From: Trifolium pratense
Lineage: Eukaryota > Streptophyta > Magnoliopsida > Fabales > Fabaceae
Length of the DNA: 64,000 nucleotides
Direction: 5' to 3'
NCBI RefSeq assembly: GCF_020283565.1
Contig: NC_060059.1
Coordinates: 16,982,933-17,046,932, forward strand
Shown: positions 57,910 to 64,000 of the stretch, in pieces
How the letters are laid out: every line of letters begins with the position of its first letter
How positions within the stretch are numbered: position 1 is the stretch's first letter
Position numbers and translations under genes: made by a program
The notes under the pieces: generated by a model
The model's input: the letters and a program-made list of their open reading frames with translations, nothing else
Databases searched by the model: none
Told to the model about the DNA's origin: nothing

Positions 57910-60449
57910 CATTGTTTCTCATACTTGTTTATGCCATGTGGGTCTCATTTTTTTAATTATTTTTTCAATGACTTGTATTGTGGGGGCCTTTTTACATCAT
58001 TACATGTGAACTTAGAGCATTTTCAGTATTTAACTGGGTCCTACGTGTATATATTACTCATTTATTATTTTTTTATAATAGTATCTAATAAGTACTCAAT
58101 TTTTCCAACCCAGCACATCTTAAAAAGTTCTAAATGAGTCACACTAATAACTTTATATCTCATCAATAATTTTACATCTTTATAAGTAGGTCCCACAAAA
58201 ATATATTATAATGAAGAGATAGAATTTTGAGAAGCAGTACCTATTAGGTACTACCATTGGAGATTGTCTTAGTTGTAATCTCTTAATTGCTTACTCCTCC
58301 GTCCCATAATATAAACAAAAAAATATTTTCACACTTATTAAGAAAAGTAAAATATGATAATTTCAAGAATGACTTTTTATGTTTTTGTTGAAATAAATTT
58401 CATAGTAAGATGTAAAAAGAGTTTTTATTGATTATTAATTATAGGGAAAAGAATAGAGCATAAATTAAGTAAAAATCTATCTTAAAAACAATAAAAGTTG
58501 ATTTTTTTGGACGGAGGAAGTATATGTTAAAATGACTTCCAAATCGTATCTAATATGTATTGATATATCGTCGATACGTATTAAAATAGTATCATAATTT
58601 TTTTTGTTTAAAAATAAAATAATTTTTGATACGATGATAATATGCTGCAATACGCCATTGACACGTCTCTTATACGACATGGTTGTTCATTTTCTTAAGT
58701 ACATTAATTAGACTACCCTACTTAATTATCTTTCTTTCAACTTTAATTACTTTACCATTTCTTAATAATGAATTTTTTTTCCATCATTCCTTTCCATTTA
58801 ACAATCACTTCAAATTTCTTTTTGTTGTTTAGCAGCTGGATTTTTTAATCTTTTGATGGTTTGTTTTCCCACTAAACTATGAGATAACTTTTTATTTTCT
58901 ATATAAGTTCTCTAAAATAATAAAATAATATTTTATCCACTAAATAGCGTATACAATCCAAAACATCTTCACTTTCCACAATCCTAAATTGCTGTCTTTA
59001 AATTATTTTTCAATATCTCATTTAGTACCGATACAATGCCAATTTTTTTAAATTAAAATCATTTATCGTGAATCTAACAAAGAAATTGGAACAAATAGCA
59101 AAGCTAAGCAAACTAAATAATCCAAGCCAAAACAAATTCAACTTAGAACAAATCTAGAACCTATGTGTAAAGTAAACTTACACAATCAATCAAAGACAAC
59201 AAAATAAAGAGATAAAACACACCATAGGAGAGAGGAATTTTTCAATTCCCTATAAATGAATTTTTACAAAAAAATAATACAAAATAGTTACAAGAATTTT
59301 GCTTTAAGAAATCAACAGGAGTAAACTCTAATTTCTACTCTTTCCTTTTTCCAAGTGACCCATAAATTATCTCCAATTTCTCTCTAACAACAATCCACAA
59401 GGGGGAAGGGATTCTCGCTCGTACCGGATAATATCCAGTTAAATCTCCACCTTTGATTAATATTTTAATAATTATAATTTTGTGGGCCAAAGAGAATGAA
59501 TGAGTGTGATTGCACAAAGAGAAAATGTGACTTGAGACAACCTCCACCCATCCACAAGATGTTTAGAATGTGCTTTTCAATCTCAGAACTCCACAAAAGA
59601 TTCTTTATACTTGAAACCCTAAGTTTCTATTGTGTACACTCGTTTTATTTGTTGTCTCTCACCCAATAACCTCACAAGAAACACCCAAGAGTCGCAATTC
59701 TCTTCGAGTGTTCCCTCTTCTTATCTTTTGTTTTTGAACCAAAGTCACTCTCCCAAATTTCGTCAATCCTTAGCTTTTAAGCTTTCTAAGGATCCCCTCT
59801 TTTGGTACTAGTGAATAATGAAATAAAAATATGCTTTTATAGATTTTTATGCAAGTAACTTGAATTAGTGTAGCTCTGGTTTTACATAATTTCAATTAAC
59901 CTCATTCGAGCATTTAAGATTGCGAAATTTAACATGTAATCCGAATTACAACCAATTGACTAGCCCAAAAACAGAAAACAATTGTTTTTGAGGTACTTTA
60001 TGCACAATGTTGAATATATAAGAGAGGTGATCCATACACGAAATGACATAAAATTTTGGGTGGAGATTTGTGTCTTTCTTATCGTGGTCTTGAATCACTT
60101 ATCGCGGAAACAATGAAACTCTATTGTGTTTAGTATTGACTATGATATTTGTTTTTTCTCAGTAGAATTGTTGGATATCTCTTTCTAATGGAGTAGTTCT
60201 TTGAGACTGAACCACTACTAGTGTTCATCTTCTTTTCTTATCTTTCTTTAATTCCTTTATTATAGCTTTTTTAATTGTTATTGGTTTATCCAAGTTTTCT
60301 GTTTGGTTCTATTTTGCCGTGTCTATGCATCTGTTGGTTTCTATGTTTAATTGCTTTGAGGCTATAATCGATCCACAACACAACTTTTATAATTAAATTA
60401 TCTTTGATTTTGTTTGTTGCAAACATGTTTTTTAGGCTCAAGTCGAATA
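57910..60449. other. Intergenic region with MITE
   Basis: No gene is seen. It is AT-rich apart from the Stowaway-like element at 58294-58520. The short open stretches here match nothing recognisable. Confidence 0.5.
58294..58520. mobile_element. Stowaway-like MITE
   Basis: The 227-bp element has ends CTCCTCCGTCC and GGACGGAGGAAG (one indel between arms) and TA on each side. This is the classic Stowaway (Tc1/mariner) terminus. Confidence 0.8.
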
Positions 60450-61197
60450 AATATTCTCTAACTTTAGCCCATTAAAGGTAGGTGACTTTCAATGCTTATG
60501 AGCCCTTAGATCAATCATGTGCCACGTGTCATTATTTCTTCAAAAGATATTGAAAAGAAGGGAAGAAAAAAAAGGTAAGCACGGAAATCATCTTCTCCTA
60601 CCTTCTCTCCCACTCCACCTGCTGCTATTTTTAAAAGCCAGCCACCGGGCCACCGAAAAATTCGACCATAGCTATCAACTCCGACCACCACCGCCACCAC
60701 TATATCGTTTCTAAACACCGCAGCTACATCAACACCGCCGCCATCTCGTTTTTAACCATGCTACGATTGTAGATCCAACCACCACAACCATTTTAAATTT
60801 CCAGATCAAGTTAATTGGGGGTTTGCTTATCAAAAAGTTAATTGGGGGTTTTAGTTGCTAATTTAAACTTGTGTTGAAGGGATTGTGGATTCAAATTGTG
60901 AAGTGAAGATTTAAAGTCGGTTGCAGGCGATTAGAAAGGAGATAGCGACGGTGGTTAGAAACAAGGCAGTGGCGGTGGTCGGAGTTGACAGAGGTTGGCG
61001 TTGACGGAGTGTAACTCGGCGACGGTTGGAGAAACATAAGTGTTGGAGAGTTTGGTGGTAGCAGTTTATTTTTTTGTTCAGAAGCATCCATTTTTAAAGA
61101 GAAGGACATGTGGCAAGTTGTAGTACATATGATTGATCAAACATAGGACAGTGGCCTAAAGTCACCTGCCTTTCCCGCGTAAAAGGTAGAGAATATT
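60450..61197. mobile_element. Foldback / MULE-like element with long terminal inverted repeats
   Basis: About 748 bp. Outer arms begin AATATTCTCTA and end TAGAGAATATT. Inner arms share AGGTGACTTT, GATCAATCAT, TCAACTCCGACCACC and CGCCACC words in inverted order, so the arms are 200-300 bases with divergence and indels. No clear target duplication was found. Open stretches here (e.g. 60515-60718, 60891-61109) are by-products of the arms. Confidence 0.6.
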
Positions 61198-63200
61198 GGT
61201 CCCTGCGTGGCTTAATTTTGGCCTGCTAGAGGATCCTTTTTGTTCAGTGTTGTTTTCACAATTTCTTGTTTTGAACACCTGATTAGATGGTCCATGTCCA
61301 TTGCCGAAATAAACTACTGTACTTGAGTGTAATCATGCACTCATTCAACTATTTGACTAAATAATTAAGAAAGTTTGGTGAACTATTATTACATTATGGA
61401 CCACAAATTATGCCATAATTTACTTTTGAAGTTATCCTCATAGTACATTAACATGGTGTGTTTGATAGTTCATGACATAACAAAATAATACATTAGAGGA
61501 GAGAGATATGCGATCATATTTTTTATATTTTAAAATAAAATGAGTATTTTTGTATTTTTAGGAGATCAAACAAGATACAACAAAAGTTGTTTAGTTCAGT
61601 CCCCTGTTTTTTAGGAGATCAAACACACTCATAGTAATTTATAAAACACCAACACAAACATGAACAATAGACACAACACCGAACACATCGCCTAATCAAA
61701 AGGAGTTAATTGGTGAAAGAATGAACAAATTAATTATACGTGATCAAATGTGTTGGAGGCATCGTATGCCATGGTTTTAAATTGTAGTCTGCATCTGCAA
61801 ACACATATCAGGCATGGTTTTAAATGTGTTGGTGGCATCGTACGTCATGGTTTTAAATTGTTGGTGCACAATTGCAATGGCCGCAAACACTATTTAAAAC
61901 CATGTGGTACACCAACACATATCAGACACCGCACACACCTTCTAGACGTGTTGGTTTATTCCACCTTGCACATCCCAAACAGCATTCCATGCAAAGGACT
62001 GATAAGAATTAAAACTGCATTGTCACGAGTCATGACTAGCATATAAATATCAATGAAGTTATTTCGCTCTCTATCTGCTGGGTTGTCGGATTATAGTCAC
62101 AATCAGTGATTAATTATAATGTGAATTCAAAGGTATAGCTAGCTAGAATTTGTGGTATGAAATCTAACAACTTGGCTACATGTATAGTTAACCTGGTTTG
62201 TAGGAATTGTTGAATACGTGTGTGTTAATTCTGTTTCTGAAGATTTGGCATTTGAGATAGTGATGTTTAACTAATGAATTCTTGCCGCATTTTTTGGTTC
62301 ACTAGCTAGCTAGCTAGTAGCTGGTTGGACTCTGTTTTCACAAATTAATTAATTAATGTTGCTTTCATTTTGCATAATTAAGGCTGTAAATCAGTACTGT
62401 ATTTATGTATTGTGAGTGGTCAGGAAAATGCATTGCAACCATGAAAATGGAAGGGAATGTCCGGATAGAATAATGAAATAGTAGTACCTTAGATGCTTAC
62501 ATAATAAATGTGACATTAAGTTATTGTTGGATAGGATGTGAATGGGATTAGATTAATGTATTTTCTTTTTGATAAGTATTAAATTTATGTTATCAATAAA
62601 TGACGGGAGAATTCGAAGTTGATTTTTGGGTGGAATATTAGGTCAAACTTTGTATAAAAAAATAATTTGTCAGTTAAATTTTATTTATTTTGCAGTTGAA
62701 CTATATATTATTAAGTCTCATTTTTCTGATTAAGAATCGAAAGATTAACACACAACAAACAAGTTTAAGTGAATTGAGTCTCCGAACTCACCAGAGTTAA
62801 AGAAAACCTCAATGCTCAGTTAATTTATAGATGTACTTATATTGTTACACCAACTGAAATATCCTCATATAAAATTCCAACTCAAATCTTTTAAGTTTGT
62901 CAAAAAAAAAAAAAAAAACTCAAATCTTGAGTGTTAGAAATTGAATTGCATTATACACATTTATTTTTAGAGTGATTGAATACTCGAATATCTAAATTGC
63001 AAACACAATTGCTAGCCATACATTAAAGTATCTATTTAAGATATTATAGGGTCATAATAGTTGAAAATTTGATGTCTATAGTAGTAAATGTGGAAGGCTA
63101 TGCTGAAAGACCCTTAAACGACACTAAATGTATATGGTGTTTTTTTTTTTTTTTTAATATTAAAAAGAGCGTTGAAGTCCGAAAAAGAAAAATCAAAATT
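61198..63200. other. Intergenic region
   Basis: No gene is seen. AT-rich with poly(A) and poly(T) runs (e.g. 62905 and 63140). It holds the foldback repeat at 61751-61905. Confidence 0.5.
61751..61905. repeat. Foldback repeat with CATGGTTTTAAAT arms
   Basis: CATGGTTTTAAAT occurs at 61770, 61813 and 61846, and its complement ATTTAAAACCATG at 61892-61904. A 34-base unit is directly repeated at 61751-61784 and 61827-61860 with three differences. A related fragment is at about 440-510. Confidence 0.5.
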
Positions 63201-63224
63201 ATAGGGAAATCATTCTAGGATAGT

Positions 63225-63650
63225 TATCCTCATCTCATAAGCTAATATAAGGTTCCTAATTTGACTAGGACACAACCATAATGGATAATTTTACGATCAA
63301 GCATAGCTAAGACATCTGCATATTTATTTGATTTCCAATAAGTATGAACAATCTTGATTTTCCAATCCAAATTCAACGACTTCTGAATTTGCTTCACCAA
63401 AGAATTCCCAATAGCTACTTCTGAATTTGCTTCACCAAAGAATCTATGTTAATTTCAATTGCTGTGAAACCCAACCTCCTCGCATAAAGGAGTCCTTATG
63501 AACTGTCCACAATTCCGCTACAAAATCACTACACACTTCCATTCCCTTGGCAAAACCTCCTACTGATTCACCTTGATTTCCTCTAGATAATACCTCCACA
63601 ACCCGCAATATTATTCTCCATACATAGATTTTGACCATTAATTGCTATAG
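63225..63650 (-). pseudogene. Third LINE RNase H relic (minus strand)
   Basis: Minus-strand words: GGFAKGMEVCSDFVAELW (63444-63638), then, after a frame change, an EINIDSLVKQIQ-type segment containing the catalytic Asp, and HTYWKSNKYADVLA near 63320-63360. A 38-bp tandem duplication (63379-63405 repeated at 63417-63443) lies inside the coding part and breaks the frame. Confidence 0.65.
63379..63443. repeat. Tandem duplication inside the RNase H relic
   Basis: The 27-base word starting ACTTCTGAATTTGCTTCACC occurs at 63379 and 63417, offset 38. Since 38 is not a multiple of three it shifts the frame of the relic. Confidence 0.85.
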
Positions 63651-63708
63651 TGCTATACCATATCAGTGACATGAATTGCTTGGCACTTGTGTGGCTAACA
63701 AAAATTTA

Positions 63709-63855
63709 TTATTTCATCCGGTCCTATATATAAAAAACATTTTATTTTTTAGGTTTATTGTAAAATATGTATTTTAGATTATATTATTGTCTAGATACAT
63801 TAATTCTATAATAATCTAAAAAGTGAAATGTTTCTTATATATAAAATCTGGGTAT
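63709..63855. mobile_element. Degenerate Stowaway-like MITE
   Basis: Inverted arms: an ATCCGGTCCTATATATAAAAAAC-like left arm and a TTCTTATATATAAAATCTGG-like right arm, with TTTTTTAGGTTTATTG and ATAATCTAAAAAG words inside. The ends are worn and the borders approximate. Confidence 0.45.
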
Positions 63856-64000
63856 AATTTATTGTGATTTGGCAACCAAACCAACGGACCTTTGGAAAAC
63901 CTCGTCACATGAAAAATATGTCCTGTCCCAGTATCTTTCCATTGATCATTATGGACACGTAAATGTGTTCGATATTAGGTAGGATATTTATAGTTGAGTC

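Noticed and set aside
60515..61109. Short ORFs on both strands
   Set aside because: They fall in the inverted arms of the foldback element and mirror each other.
1..64000. tRNA genes and CRISPR arrays
   Set aside because: B-box-like words at 15405 and 34282 do not fold as tRNAs. No spaced direct repeats of CRISPR type exist, and none are expected in a plant nuclear genome.

Overview
The window is nuclear DNA from a higher plant, most likely a papilionoid legume of the Medicago/Trifolium group. The reasons are intron-rich genes with GT-AG splicing, AT-rich intergenic DNA, a legume-type nuclear RPS16 gene, and dense plant transposons (Sirevirus, TRIM, Stowaway, Tourist and hAT MITEs, LINE RNase H relics). 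The species call is inference. There is one 500-base run of N at 49899-50398.

Layout. 1-4000: AT-rich intergenic DNA. 4023-9668 (+): ten-exon trypsin/PDZ protein of the protease Do-like family whose three catalytic residues are all replaced; its large intron 8 carries a hAT-like MITE and a Tourist MITE. 11325-13273 (+): four-exon organellar ribosomal protein S16. 13745-14165: decayed Copia RT relic. 14206-14585: Tourist MITE. 14850-28400: a four-layer nest in which a LINE RNase H region is split by a small hAT element (8-bp target duplication) that carries a possible SINE and is itself split by a complete 12.2-kb Sirevirus (5-bp target duplication, LTRs apparently identical). 28730-29395: second LINE RNase H relic. 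29748-33110 (+): EFG1-type rRNA-processing protein, seven exons. 35165-44596 (+): EDEM-type GH47 alpha-mannosidase, sixteen exons. 44600-56690: no gene seen; repeats, the assembly gap, a probable solo LTR nested in a TRIM, and two Copia fragments in opposite orientation with TRIM copies at their junctions. 56696-57552 (-): Aux/IAA repressor with an auxin-element-rich promoter. 57910-64000: no gene seen; Stowaway and foldback/MULE-like elements and a third RNase H relic.

The five host genes are unrelated housekeeping or regulatory genes (proteostasis, organelle translation, ribosome biogenesis, ER-associated degradation, auxin signalling) and do not form a cluster. The most unusual content is the 3' part of the Sirevirus. 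Besides gag and pol it holds a 900-residue sense ORF with its own promoter-like leader, and a convergent 121-residue antisense ORF with a TATA-like box and a polyadenylation-like signal. Both proteins carry acidic-flanked hydrophobic motifs resembling SUMO-interacting motifs and basic nuclear-localisation-like stretches.
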